In this document: one piece after another, positions 40,347 through 49,965 of the stretch
How the letters are laid out: each line of letters begins with the position of its first letter
Numbering within the stretch: the first letter of the stretch is position 1
Assembly: GCF_026262505.1 (NCBI RefSeq)
Contig: NC_067206.1
Coordinates: forward strand, 36,719,896 to 36,783,895
Source: Trichomonas vaginalis G3
Lineage: Eukaryota > Parabasalia > Trichomonadida > Trichomonadidae
Reading direction: 5' to 3'
Length of the DNA stretch: 64,000 bases
The notes under the pieces: model-generated
The model's database searches: none
Seen by the model: the letters and a program-made list of their open reading frames with translations, nothing else
What the model was told of the DNA's origin: nothing
Translations under genes and position numbers: made by a program

Positions 40347-43300
40347 ATGGACGATTTCACAAGAACTCTTTTAAGCGCTTACGAAGCACAGATAGCAGGA
40401 AACTCTGCTGATATTGAAAAATACTACTCATTTATCGAAGAAGCGCGTCAAAATCCCAACATTATTCAGGCAAATATCTCTATCTTACAACAAACAACAA
40501 ATTCAAAGATAAAATCATTAGCAGCTATCTCACTTTCTCAAAACAACTCCTTGCTTTCAGAAAAATTCGAAAATGAACAGAGATTACAAATTGGCAATCA
40601 AATTGTCGAATTAATAGCCAGAGAGCAAGATTACCAAACACAAAGACATCTTGGAAATGCATTCGAAACACTAGATCTCGATGATATCGCTCCAACAATC
40701 ATAGATTTCGCTCAAAACGCAATCAAAGCAATTTCTGAGAATAACAATCAAGAAAATCAAGTTTTAATGCAAGCTGCATTACTTTTACTCCGATCAAAAG
40801 CTCGTGAACTCCTTGATTACTTACAAGTCCTTAAAGATTCGATTGAACTTGGTTTGCAACTTCCTCAGCCAATCACAGCTTACGAGCTTGCGTTCAATTT
40901 CGGCGATCAGTGCTTGAACGAGCTCTACGATGCAGCTGCTGAAGGAGAAGAAGCTCCGGAAGAAGATGGAGACTTTGATCCAGCACTTGAAGCCGTGAAA
41001 GAGTCAGAAGAATGCACATTCTTCAAGACAATATTCGAAAATACACTACAAGCCCTTCAAGACAACATAAATAACAATCAAATTTTTGATTCTCTTTATA
41101 ACCTCATTATGAGAGTTGTTGGTAGCGAGGATCCAATTATATTTGTCGATCCTTTCCTTATCATCAACCATTTCATGCCATTTATCGGTAGTTCCGAAAT
41201 TAATATTTCTATTCAAGTCAAATTTGCCAATTTAATCAACCTTACATTCCCTTATGTAGGTGTGACAGAGAGTATGATGGATTCAGAGCTTACAAAGTCA
41301 CTTTTCAATAATTATTTGGATTTATCCGGAGCAATTTTCAATGAAAATCCAAACGATAGCTTGACCATGTCAGAAATCAATATTTTCGATGATTTCAGTG
41401 AAGCTTTCAGTCAATATCCGGATTTCATCGATCATGTCATCGAAATCCACTCGGAAGTTGAAGAACAGCACTATCCTGGTCTCCTTCTTACTTATGCAAA
41501 CCTTTTCGAGAACCAAGGAAACGATTACGAGTCACAAATTCCAAATATAGTCGAATTGATCCAGATTTTAGCTCAATCCGACGCCATTCTTGCTCGTGAT
41601 ATTGCTTCTTATGCGATTGCACAGATTCCATTGACGTTCGGCACATTACTTGATGATTATATCGAAGATCTTACACAAGCAGGTCTTGCAGCATTCCAGA
41701 AGTCATTAGAAGACGAGTCCTCACCAGAAGCACTCAATTCACTCAATAATTTGTTCAAAGAAGTCTCAGATACCGATCCAATTTTTGTAGATACTTATTC
41801 TTTCTTAGTTTCATGCTTAGAGTCAGTAGATCAGCATCTCCACATGAATATTTTCGAATGCATTGTCTCTCTTATCAGCCACGCAAGCAAAGGCGTCCCA
41901 CAGAACTATGATGGAATTAAATCTCAGTTATTCTCACTTTTGGAGACATGTATATCTAACAATACGTTCCTGATCCCATCCATCGTTGATTCTATCTCGA
42001 ATATGAGCCGCCATTGCCCAGATAGATTTGCTGTAGACGTAAATGGCTTTATGGAGCTTATTTTCCAGCTCCTTGACCAAGACGATAATGATATTCGTGT
42101 TGCCGCACTACATTTCATTGGAGCCATGTCAATGCGCTACAAAACTAATTTCCAGGAGAATTTCCCAGCACTTATGGAGAAATTACTTGAAATGGGAAGC
42201 GTCGACACCAATGCCAACCTCCAAGAAGAAGTCCAGCAAAGAATCAACATGATGAACGAGAATATGACCTTCGATTTGGAAGAGGAAGATGAAGACGATA
42301 ATGGCCGTGTAAAGTATTCAATTCTTGCCACCCCAGCTATAGCTTTATGCGAGTTAGCTGCACTTCTTATGAATTCTTCTCCAGAGATCATTGCCGAATA
42401 CGGTGAAAGAATGATCGAGAACTGCTCAGTTCAGATGTCATCAAGATGTGCAGACGCATTACAGACCGGATGCCGCGCTCTGGCCTGTTTTACAGAGGTT
42501 ATAGGCAAGTACGATGTCAATGCACACGAATGGTCGCCAAGAATCATCGACGAAGCACTCAAGATTTTGGCATTAGACCAGAAAGACCCAATATCGCCAT
42601 TTTCGGCCGTGGAAGTATTAATATCCGTGGTCCAGAATATCAGCGCCAAGAGAATTGGCGAAGATTTATCACAAATCGTGAATAAAGTCAGCAATTTCAT
42701 GGCTAGTAAGCTTCCTTGCTGCAAATACATGGAAGATCCCGATCTTCTTGATGGATTCTCCAGATTACTCCAAGCTTTGGTCACTGAATATGGAAATGAA
42801 TCCGTAAATCACATTGGCCAGCTTATTTCTCCATCATTACTATGGCTTACAGGCAAGAAACCGATATTCAGACAATTCGCGTTACCTGTTCTAGGTTGTT
42901 TCGTTGAATTCGATGGAATTCACATGAATCCGGATGATTTGAGCGTTGTTTACCAATACGCATTATCCAGAACAATGAACAACGATCCAACAGGTGTCTG
43001 GGTATTGAACGAGTTCACAACAGGCGCTCAAGAGTATTTCCAGCAGTTTGCGGAAGAAGTTTTTGGAGTTTTGAAAGGAAAACTTGAATTGAAACCGAAA
43101 AGAGCCGAATCATTCAAGGAATTCATGCAGAGAGTTGTTTCCGTCATTGGCGAATTGCAGAGAAATTATTACGGTGATAATTTCGAAGTCAGTAAAGAAC
43201 AACTTTCAAAAATCCTCCAAAACATGCCATCAACAATTGATGAGAGCGAAAACTTCGGTGTTGCGAGATTCTTCCTTTGGCTGTTCAACAAATATAATAG

Positions 43301-43517
43301 CCTTGTAACAGAAGAATTCGCTCGTGCTGGAATCAGATTTTTGATGATGAATGATGATGAAATCGGAGACCAACTTTTGACTGCAGATTACTTCCCTCAG
43401 TTTGTTTCAACTGTTGGCCAGATTTTGTCTTCATTTTCAAACAGAGATCAGCTCATTTCTGATGTATGTGGCGAAATCGAAGAGAAGATTAATCGTGTGA
43501 ACTCATTCTTCCAATAA
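40347..43517 (+). CDS. Importin-beta family karyopherin (importin-5/4-like)
   Basis: This complete 1,056-residue protein is built of paired amphipathic helices (HEAT repeats) from end to end, the length expected of importin-5/Kap121 and importin-4 receptors. These carry cargo such as ribosomal proteins and histones through nuclear pores and release it on binding Ran-GTP. An acidic stretch DLEEEDEDDNG (near residue 643) sits in a position like the acidic loops of these receptors. Typical helices are ILATPAIALCELAALLMNSS and AVEVLISVVQNISAKR. I see no clear Inr before the ATG, and Maverick 2 ends 145 bp upstream, so its promoter may have been altered. The subtype is uncertain. Confidence 0.75.
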   Translation: MDDFTRTLLSAYEAQIAGNSADIEKYYSFIEEARQNPNIIQANISILQQTTNSKIKSLAAISLSQNNSLLSEKFENEQRLQIGNQIVELIAREQDYQTQRHLGNAFETLDLDDIAPTIIDFAQNAIKAISENNNQENQVLMQAALLLLRSKARELLDYLQVLKDSIELGLQLPQPITAYELAFNFGDQCLNELYDAAAEGEEAPEEDGDFDPALEAVKESEECTFFKTIFENTLQALQDNINNNQIFDSLYNLIMRVVGSEDPIIFVDPFLIINHFMPFIGSSEINISIQVKFANLINLTFPYVGVTESMMDSELTKSLFNNYLDLSGAIFNENPNDSLTMSEINIFDDFSEAFSQYPDFIDHVIEIHSEVEEQHYPGLLLTYANLFENQGNDYESQIPNIVELIQILAQSDAILARDIASYAIAQIPLTFGTLLDDYIEDLTQAGLAAFQKSLEDESSPEALNSLNNLFKEVSDTDPIFVDTYSFLVSCLESVDQHLHMNIFECIVSLISHASKGVPQNYDGIKSQLFSLLETCISNNTFLIPSIVDSISNMSRHCPDRFAVDVNGFMELIFQLLDQDDNDIRVAALHFIGAMSMRYKTNFQENFPALMEKLLEMGSVDTNANLQEEVQQRINMMNENMTFDLEEEDEDDNGRVKYSILATPAIALCELAALLMNSSPEIIAEYGERMIENCSVQMSSRCADALQTGCRALACFTEVIGKYDVNAHEWSPRIIDEALKILALDQKDPISPFSAVEVLISVVQNISAKRIGEDLSQIVNKVSNFMASKLPCCKYMEDPDLLDGFSRLLQALVTEYGNESVNHIGQLISPSLLWLTGKKPIFRQFALPVLGCFVEFDGIHMNPDDLSVVYQYALSRTMNNDPTGVWVLNEFTTGAQEYFQQFAEEVFGVLKGKLELKPKRAESFKEFMQRVVSVIGELQRNYYGDNFEVSKEQLSKILQNMPSTIDESENFGVARFFLWLFNKYNSLVTEEFARAGIRFLMMNDDEIGDQLLTADYFPQFVSTVGQILSSFSNRDQLISDVCGEIEEKINRVNSFFQ

Positions 43518-43549
43518 CTAACTAAATTTATAGAGATTATATATTTATA

Positions 43550-43871
43550 GAATTCATTGTAAATGATACCTTTTTTTTACAACATTTCATAATTTTTTTC
43601 ATGATTTTCTATCAAATCTAGTAATACAGTAAAAGCATAAGAGAATTCATTGTAAATGATACCTTTTTTACAACATTTCATAATTTTTTTCATGATTTTC
43701 TATCAAATCTAGTAATACAGTAAAAGCATAAGAGAATTCATTGTAAATGATACCTTTTTTACAACATTTCATAATTTTTTTCATGATTTTCTATCAAATC
43801 TAGTAATACAGTAAAAGCATAAGAGAATTCATTGTAAATGATACCTTTTTTTTACAGCATTTCATAATTTT
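43550..43871. repeat. Tandem repeat of 91-93 bp, three copies and a part
   Basis: Three full units (43550-43642, 43643-43733, 43734-43824) and a partial fourth begin GAATTCATTGTAAATGATACC and end GTAAAAGCATAAGA. They differ only in T-run length and one base. They start 32 bp past the importin stop and may lie in its 3' region. The fourth copy is cut short at the TTAA-flanked element. Confidence 0.93.
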
Positions 43872-43875
43872 TTAA

Positions 43876-43995
43876 GGGTGCACTTACGCCCCTATGACAG
43901 GGTCTTTAATTCAGATGTTTAATGTTAAATTTCAATGGCGCTTCACGCCAGTTGATAAAAATTTGAATTAAAGTCAGATGGGTGTAAGTGCTGCC
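43876..43995. mobile_element. Short TTAA-flanked inverted-repeat element (120 bp)
   Basis: TTAA stands on both sides (43872-43875 and 43996-43999). The ends GGGTGCACTTACGCCCCTATGAC and, inverted, GGCAGCACTTACACCCATCTGAC pair, followed by TTTAATTCA in both arms. The centre holds TGGCGCTTCACGCCA, a hairpin. The whole element folds as one imperfect hairpin, like a MITE. TTAA flanks suggest a piggyBac-type mover, which is inference. Confidence 0.7.
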
Positions 43996-43999
43996 TTAA

Positions 44000-44746
44000 G
44001 GGTGTACTTACCACTTTCTGACATGCTATGAATAAATCAATATATCTTTATTTTAATAGCAGAAAAGTTTAACAGTTATATTAGGTACTATATAATGATT
44101 CATATTTACTTTCTCCTGACCAAAAATATTAACTTTTGACCTTAGAATATTGGTTTAGAAAGCTTTTGTGTCAAAAAATTGAGAGAATGTCAGAAAGTGG
44201 TAGGTTTCCGACAAGTGCAAAAACGATTATTCTAAATTCAATCTGGAGAGGGGGTCAATGTTGCTATTTGTCACTTTTCCAAAAGAAGATATTGGGAAGG
44301 AAGTTATCATATAGCTGATCTAATCATATTAAATGAGTGATGCTTCATTGCCAAACTTGATACATTTCAAGACCTTGATTATTTCTTATTGTAAAAATAC
44401 ATAACAACATAATTGAAAATATCCAATCTCTTCATTTGTTTTCAACTTCACTTTATGAAGTAAAACAGCTTAAAATGCTTATGTCGGACAATGTATTATG
44501 ATCATACATTCTAGTTCTCTAGAAATGCAAATTTAGGATGCATTTAACACTTTCTGACATTCTCACAATTTTTTTGACATCTCGAACTTTATACACCAAT
44601 GACTAATGTGAAAGATTAATATTTTTCGTAGGTATAAAGTCGTTATAAATCACATGTAGTACCCAATGCGATCCTCATACTTTTTTTACGATGAAAACAT
44701 GAATTTGTTGATTTTGTGAGAGAATGTCAGAAAGTGGTAAGCACTC
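44000..44746. mobile_element. Second TTAA-flanked inverted-repeat element (747 bp)
   Basis: TTAA precedes (43996-43999, shared with the first element) and follows (44747-44750). The ends GGGTGTACTTACCACTTTCTGAC and, inverted, GAGTGCTTACCACTTTCTGAC match. Two more copies of the CACTTTCTGACAT word lie inside, near 44190 and 44555, again as an inverted pair. No transposase gene is present; a 60-codon frame at 44136-44318 has no likeness to anything I know. It is a non-autonomous element. Confidence 0.65.
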
Positions 44747-44757
44747 TTAATTTTTTT

Positions 44758-45489
44758 ATGATTTCGTTTTTATTATCATACTCTAGGCTTGATAAATACA
44801 AATTTTTAGAATCAGAATGGACTTTGATGCAATCAAAGTTGCAAAACTACACATTCGAATTACATTATCTTACTTCCGCTCAAGAATACGGATTTACTCT
44901 TTGGAAAGATAGTATAATGACTGGAAGTAAAGTTGTCCAATTAGATGATTCACTTATATATGCAGGAAAATTCAACGTTGATTCAATTTCATGCAATGGA
45001 ACGTATATTCAACCAAAAATACCAGATGTAATTCAACAATTTAGTTCAACTATCAACGACAAAGACAATGAAAATTACCATATTGAGATTAAACTCGAAG
45101 ATTCTCTTACAATTACTGTCGAGATTTTAGAAGATACACATGCAAAGATAGTTATGATGAAACATGGAAGTATAAAGATAGCTGAGTTCAATGCTTTAGT
45201 AGATTCGATTTCTTCTTCAAGATTGAAAATTTCTAAAAATTTATTAATTTACATTGCATTAATAGCATTCATAGTAGTACAGATTGCTAATACATGTTGT
45301 AATTGCGTAGGCTTCTTTAACAATAACTATAAGAAGCTTTCTAGTCTTAAACAAGCAGTCAAAGAAGCAAAGAAAGAAGTAGATGAAGAATATGATGATG
45401 AAGAGGAACAAAATGATGAAGAAGAGGAGATTCCTCAAAAGAAAAATACTGATAAGAAAGATTCTGTCAAAAAGAGAACCCATAAATAA
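44758..45489 (+). CDS. Single-pass membrane protein, unknown family
   Basis: I place the start at 44758 (MISFLLSYSRLDKYKF) rather than 44716, because codons before 44750 lie in the inverted-repeat element. The 243-residue product has a short hydrophobic N-terminus that could be a signal peptide, about 140 residues of strand-rich sequence with possible glycosylation sites (NYT, NGT), one membrane helix NLLIYIALIAFIVVQIAN (about 161-178), a Cys-rich juxtamembrane patch and a charged tail EEEEIPQKKNTDKK. The layout is that of a type I protein with a cytosolic charged tail, perhaps of the ER or surface. No family is recognised. The TTAA of the upstream element is 7 bp from the ATG, so the true 5' end may be lost. 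Confidence 0.6.
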   Translation: MISFLLSYSRLDKYKFLESEWTLMQSKLQNYTFELHYLTSAQEYGFTLWKDSIMTGSKVVQLDDSLIYAGKFNVDSISCNGTYIQPKIPDVIQQFSSTINDKDNENYHIEIKLEDSLTITVEILEDTHAKIVMMKHGSIKIAEFNALVDSISSSRLKISKNLLIYIALIAFIVVQIANTCCNCVGFFNNNYKKLSSLKQAVKEAKKEVDEEYDDEEEQNDEEEEIPQKKNTDKKDSVKKRTHK

Positions 45490-45812
45490 TGAAAATACAA
45501 TCTACAAGTAACATCATTATGAAATATACCTAATTTGATATGCCGTTATATATGTTTTTTTTTATTTGTAAAATATTATTTTTCTATTCTTAATTTATGA
45601 TATATACACTCTTTAATACTAATAAGTGTTCACATACAACCGTTATTTTACCTGTTAAGATAAGTGTTTCAAAAATAATTTTTAAAATCATCGAATTCTT
45701 TTTGGAAAAAGGTCAAATATTCCATAACTCGAGAATGCAGCTATATAAAGACAAGTTTGTCACAATAAAAAATTTAACAAAAATTAAAATAATTTAATAC
45801 AGTTTATTTTAT
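45490..45812. other. Intergenic spacer between convergent genes
   Basis: This AT-rich stretch has no gene I can support. A 66-codon frame at 45597-45797 has no domain and atypical composition for a host protein. The spacer should contain both 3' ends. Confidence 0.5.
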
Positions 45813-46550
45813 CTATTGATCAGATTCAACGGAAGTATCAGTAGTTGTATCATCGAGAAAATGCTTTTTAACTCTCTTTTCTTTTGGAAATGTGACACAT
45901 TGTGCAACAATGTTATCAACTAATGGAGTTTGTACACTTTTAAGCTCATTTATTAAACCTGACAAGTTATCTGCTAACTCGTTAATACTTTTTCTTTCGG
46001 ATGCTAATTCAACTGTTGTTGAAGTTGATGCTGAGCCTTTCATGCAGGTTCCAGCTGCTCTAACCATATTGTGATACAAATCATCTCTTGAAGTAAGCGT
46101 TTTGAGCCATTTTTGGGCTTTTTCTGTGTTTTCAACTACATTTGAAACGTTGTACATGGAATTTATGAATAAGTTTGTCTTTTGGCGGCGCTGTGCATCA
46201 TAGATCGAGCGATAAAGCTTAGGGATATCGATGTTTTGCGATTTAAGATATTGAATCGTCTCCGAACCTTCACAGAATGGGCATACATATGAGTCTTTAT
46301 CATCTGGAGTCTTGCCAACACAGCGGCAGTGGCACCAGCACTGACAGATATCACAACAAATTTGATCATAAGCATCAACATTGTTTCTGCAAGGGCAGCG
46401 TACGAATTCGTTTGAAGAAGGCTTTCTATCGAGTGCTTTCTTTATCTTTCTCTGATCGCGCACACGTGGATCTGCATGCAGACAGAGTTTCGCTAATCTC
46501 ATTAATGCATCATTTTCATTCATTCCTTGAGTATTGTCACTTTTTTTCAT
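45813..46550 (-). CDS. PHD-finger protein
   Basis: This 245-residue protein has a PHD zinc finger at about 51-94: Cys52, Cys54, Cys65 or 66, Cys69, His74, Cys77, Cys90 and Cys93, with the characteristic Trp before the His (CWCHCRCVG) and YVCPFC at the end. PHD fingers read histone H3 tails, often methylated Lys4, so a nuclear chromatin role is expected. The rest is helical, with a Ser/Thr-rich stretch (GSASTSTTVELAS) and an acidic Thr/Ser tail, and no second domain. It is on the same strand as the capping-enzyme-like gene, 673 bp downstream of it. The start at 46550 is the first Met; MNEND at residue 10 is an alternative. Confidence 0.8.
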   Translation of the reverse strand: MKKSDNTQGMNENDALMRLAKLCLHADPRVRDQRKIKKALDRKPSSNEFVRCPCRNNVDAYDQICCDICQCWCHCRCVGKTPDDKDSYVCPFCEGSETIQYLKSQNIDIPKLYRSIYDAQRRQKTNLFINSMYNVSNVVENTEKAQKWLKTLTSRDDLYHNMVRAAGTCMKGSASTSTTVELASERKSINELADNLSGLINELKSVQTPLVDNIVAQCVTFPKEKRVKKHFLDDTTTDTSVESDQ

Positions 46551-47223
46551 GAGTAATCTTGGATCTCCGTAAAAAAAACTACATTAGAAAAGATTTTGTA
46601 TAATTTATACCAAGAACATGAAATATAAATGGTATAAGGAAGCCATAGGCTACATTTGAAAGCTCATTTCATATAATAGAGAATTATATCTCTTGATAGC
46701 ATTAACTTCACTATATCTTCAAAAATGATAAGGTAAAATCCAAATTTGGATATGACATATCGATGTATAGCGTCATATCAGTTAAATTGCTGATTAATAT
46801 AATTTACGTTATTTATCTCTATCTTTATCATAGCATCAATATATGTGTGTACTGTGTACACATTATTACTTACTTATTTTATTATCAGATGTAATTTTAT
46901 TTTCGAGTTTAGATTTAAAGAATTAGAAATTTAATATGCATGATGAAATTAAAGTTTCTTAAACAGATAATGCAGGATTATGAGCATTTGATTATGAAAA
47001 TTCTGTACGTTTCACTCTCAATTTTTGAGAACATTTGAGAGCAACGGCGTCCTAATTTTTGGAATTAAAATAAAAAGAAGGAATGTCTTCTATTTAATGC
47101 TGTTAAATCCAACTGAAATTAGAGAACAGCTTGTTGGAATACTTGAAAACAGCATTTTTTTGAATAATAACATAGAATCATGGTTAATAATAATTGAAGG
47201 ACTTTATTAGTGAAAACAATAGA
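46551..47223. other. Intergenic spacer, no gene seen
   Basis: AT-rich sequence with no supportable gene. It contains TATGTGTGTACTGTGTACACA near 46845-46865, with a short inverted TGTGTACA pair. A 61-codon frame at 47025-47210 looks like chance. Confidence 0.5.
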
Positions 47224-48870
47224 TTATTTAGGAGCAGGCTGTGGCATTCTCTTTATAGCCTCGTCCTGCCAGAATTTGACAACGTCTCTTGACTTCATCT
47301 TTTGTTTGTAGAACTCAACGATTCCTGTGTAGAAACTGTACGTGGATGGCAATTCATTCTTGCACACAGAGACGGGGATAAGGGCTCCATCAGCCGGATC
47401 GACTTCAAATCTGATGACGAAACTATCGAGAGCTCCACGAACAGGATTCTCGGCCAAATCCATGTGCCTGACTGCGACCAATGCATTTCCATCATCAGTA
47501 CGGGCGTAGAGAAGACCATCGACTGCAGATGACATTCTCATGAATAATAAGAGAGTTTGACGCTGTGGAACGTATATGAAATTACCCATAGTACCACGGC
47601 GACGAATGAGAATGATTCCATCTACGTCAAATTTGAATTTTTCGTAGAATTTGACTGTATCGTCAAATAATTTTGTTGCACAATCTGTTAAGCGGCCAAC
47701 AGGTCTATAGAGAAGCCTTAATCTATTATTAGGATTTGTCTGTATCCTTGGAAGTAAGTAATGCCAAATAGAAGACGTTCTGATATCAATATCATTTTTG
47801 AGGAAGGACCTTTTCTCAATTCTGAGGATATCTGATAAGTACAAATGAAGTTTTTCTTCCATAGGAACAACAACTCCGACAGCAACGAACGGTAAGTCTG
47901 TCATAACTTTTGCATCGAATCTCCAGAAGCGATTAAAGCCGTAATGAATGTATAAATAGCGCTCATCATCAGAACAAAGAATAACATTTGTTCCCTGTGG
48001 TTGGAAGGAAATTCTGTAAACGTTTTTGGCAAATTCTTCTTTCATTGTATCTTTCCAGACCCTGAATACCGGTATGATTGTTGACTTTGAGTTAACAAAT
48101 GATTCCTCAAGAGATCCATTAACTAATTCTTGTAATTTTGTAATAAGAGCTTGATCTTTCATTTCAACGCCTCCGTATTTCTCAAATGAAGGTGTAGATT
48201 CCATTGGAAGTGTAATTTCTGATGTTGCACCAATGTATTTGTTCTCTTTAAGCCATTTTGGCATTTTGAGGTCTGGAATTTTGACTTTCTCAGCAACAAG
48301 TGTAGCAAGTTGTTCGAGCGGTTCTTTGTCATAAAATCCGCGTGGTCTTGACTTGGTGAATGTCTTGATTGCATCATCAAACGAAAATTTTCCAAATTTC
48401 ATTAAATAACTGGAAATAAAGAAGCCAGAACTGTTTCCTCCATGAAGAGATGCAACAATCAAATAAACATTGAAGGTTGATAATGATGGATTGTCAATAT
48501 ATGAATTGACTTTTAAGCAGAAGTCATCAACATCAACCGCTCTGTATCTTTCTGGTGAAAATGGAACATTTAAAACATCTTGCTCTTTTAATTGGTCTAA
48601 TGTTTCGTTCTCAATTGTTTCAGTATCAAAATAAAAGAATGTTTTTGTTTTCTCTGACTTAATCTTTGCGTGCATATATTCGACCATCTTAGTTACAGTC
48701 CATTTCTTTTTTTCTGGTAAGAATGCTTGATATTGATCAGGGTACGGGCGTTTCATTGGAACAAAGAAGAAATTATCTTTACCAGGGACAGGAATAGGTG
48801 TTCCACAAGCGGGGCATGGTATCCAAAAGTCTGGCAATTTATTAACTCTTCTCAATTTAGCTTCTTTCAT
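47224..48870 (-). CDS. mRNA capping-enzyme-like protein lacking both catalytic centres
   Basis: This 548-residue protein follows the layout of metazoan/plant capping enzymes: an N-terminal cysteine-phosphatase-type RNA triphosphatase domain (about 10-205), then a guanylyltransferase with OB-like tail (about 225-530). The start LPDFWIPCPACGTPIP matches IPPRWLNCPRRGQPVA of the human enzyme. Where that enzyme has HCTHGFNRTG, this one has ASLHGGNSSG (140-149), so the nucleophile Cys is Ser141 and the Arg is Ser147. Flanking GFFISSYLM and RPRGFY fit well. Where the guanylyltransferase has KADGTR, this one has QPQGTN (290-295), so the Lys is Gln290. Motif IV survives as DVDGIIL (415-421); motif V is not conserved. 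It probably binds RNA, polymerase tail or a capping partner rather than catalysing. Alignment was by eye. Confidence 0.8.
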   Translation of the reverse strand: MKEAKLRRVNKLPDFWIPCPACGTPIPVPGKDNFFFVPMKRPYPDQYQAFLPEKKKWTVTKMVEYMHAKIKSEKTKTFFYFDTETIENETLDQLKEQDVLNVPFSPERYRAVDVDDFCLKVNSYIDNPSLSTFNVYLIVASLHGGNSSGFFISSYLMKFGKFSFDDAIKTFTKSRPRGFYDKEPLEQLATLVAEKVKIPDLKMPKWLKENKYIGATSEITLPMESTPSFEKYGGVEMKDQALITKLQELVNGSLEESFVNSKSTIIPVFRVWKDTMKEEFAKNVYRISFQPQGTNVILCSDDERYLYIHYGFNRFWRFDAKVMTDLPFVAVGVVVPMEEKLHLYLSDILRIEKRSFLKNDIDIRTSSIWHYLLPRIQTNPNNRLRLLYRPVGRLTDCATKLFDDTVKFYEKFKFDVDGIILIRRRGTMGNFIYVPQRQTLLLFMRMSSAVDGLLYARTDDGNALVAVRHMDLAENPVRGALDSFVIRFEVDPADGALIPVSVCKNELPSTYSFYTGIVEFYKQKMKSRDVVKFWQDEAIKRMPQPAPK

Positions 48871-48887
48871 TATTTTTTAAAATTTCC

Positions 48888-48900
48888 CCGCCATTGGCGG
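48888..48900. promoter_or_regulatory. GC-rich palindrome upstream of the capping-like gene
   Basis: CCGCCATTGGCGG is a perfect 6-1-6 palindrome in very AT-rich surroundings, 18-30 bp before the ATG at 48870. Its place suits a core promoter or factor-binding site. No Inr is obvious here. Confidence 0.4.
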
Positions 48901-49965
48901 TTTTTTTTCTCTATCTAACAAAAATGTCATGTAAATTGTCAAAACAATAAATTGTAGCACTATTTTACTATACAAATGTATTTGGCATGAGATTTAATAT
49001 CTTTAGGTAAAAATTATAAGCTTTCTGCCATAAATTAGAACTAAATTAATCAAAAATCCCATTCAGCGATAAGCAAGAATAGATAAATTTTCTAATTATC
49101 AAAACATAATCAAAATCATAAAAATATCATATATAAGCAAGCTGGAATTGTAAAATAAACTGATTACAAACAGAAAATAAGATTTCAACAGTCTGACTGT
49201 TTCTCGCGTGCTAAGAACTGGCTTTGCAATTAATCTTTATATTATGGACATACATAATAATATAATACAAATTTAGTCATAAGGAATGGAAAAATAAGGG
49301 TATCTAGGAAGAATAGCATAAGAACAATGCTTGTCCCTTGCTGTTTTCACTATAGTTTAACATAAACTATCGAAATAAATGCGATAATTCTGAATAACGC
49401 TTACAAATTATGAGCACTTAGACAGTATATGAACGTGATATCATTTAAATCTTCTTAATTTCAGTTTCAAAAAATTGAATTCAAATTATCAATTTAATGA
49501 ATATGTATGTCATTAATTAGTGTTTAAAATAATTTGATTTAATCCAACAGCCACAAAACAATTTTGTCAGATTTTCAATATCTTAATAAAGGGAAAACTA
49601 CAATTCGTTTAATAATGTATGATTTTCTAATCCCCAAAAATATTATATGTTCTAATCCAAATTCAATGAAGTCTGCTATATGCACCATTAGAAGCCCATG
49701 TTTGTAAATTGAAATACTTTTTTGAGTGAGAAGATGTCAAATAAGTGGGAATATCAAATATGCCTGAAATTGTATCTTCATCAGCAAATTTCTGGGATTA
49801 TACCTAGAGTTCCTTACTATTGAAATTCGATATAAACAATCTTTGATTAACTAATTCAATACATTTTTGGGCAATCAAATAAATCATTTTGAGTTTGCAA
49901 ATTACTCTGTCTACAACTTATTTCAGGTACAATAATAAAAATTAATAAAATAATAAAATATTTAT
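48901..49965. other. Intergenic spacer, no gene seen
   Basis: This is over 1 kb of AT-rich DNA between the 3' end of the giant gene and the capping-like gene, both on the minus strand. No frame longer than about 60 codons, RNA gene or repeat was seen. It should hold the upstream region of the capping-like gene. Confidence 0.5.

Noticed and set aside
41924-42784. Extra frames on both strands within the importin gene
   Set aside because: They overlap an intact 1,056-codon HEAT-repeat gene and show no domain.
44000-44746. Mariner-type element
   Set aside because: The flanks are TTAA rather than a simple TA duplication of a mariner, and the end sequences and size do not suggest a mariner; no transposase frame is present.
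45597-45797. A 66-residue protein gene
   Set aside because: It is a short, low-complexity AT-rich frame between convergent genes with no likeness to a known protein.
47025-47210. A 61-residue protein gene
   Set aside because: It is a short frame in intergenic AT-rich DNA with no start signal or domain.
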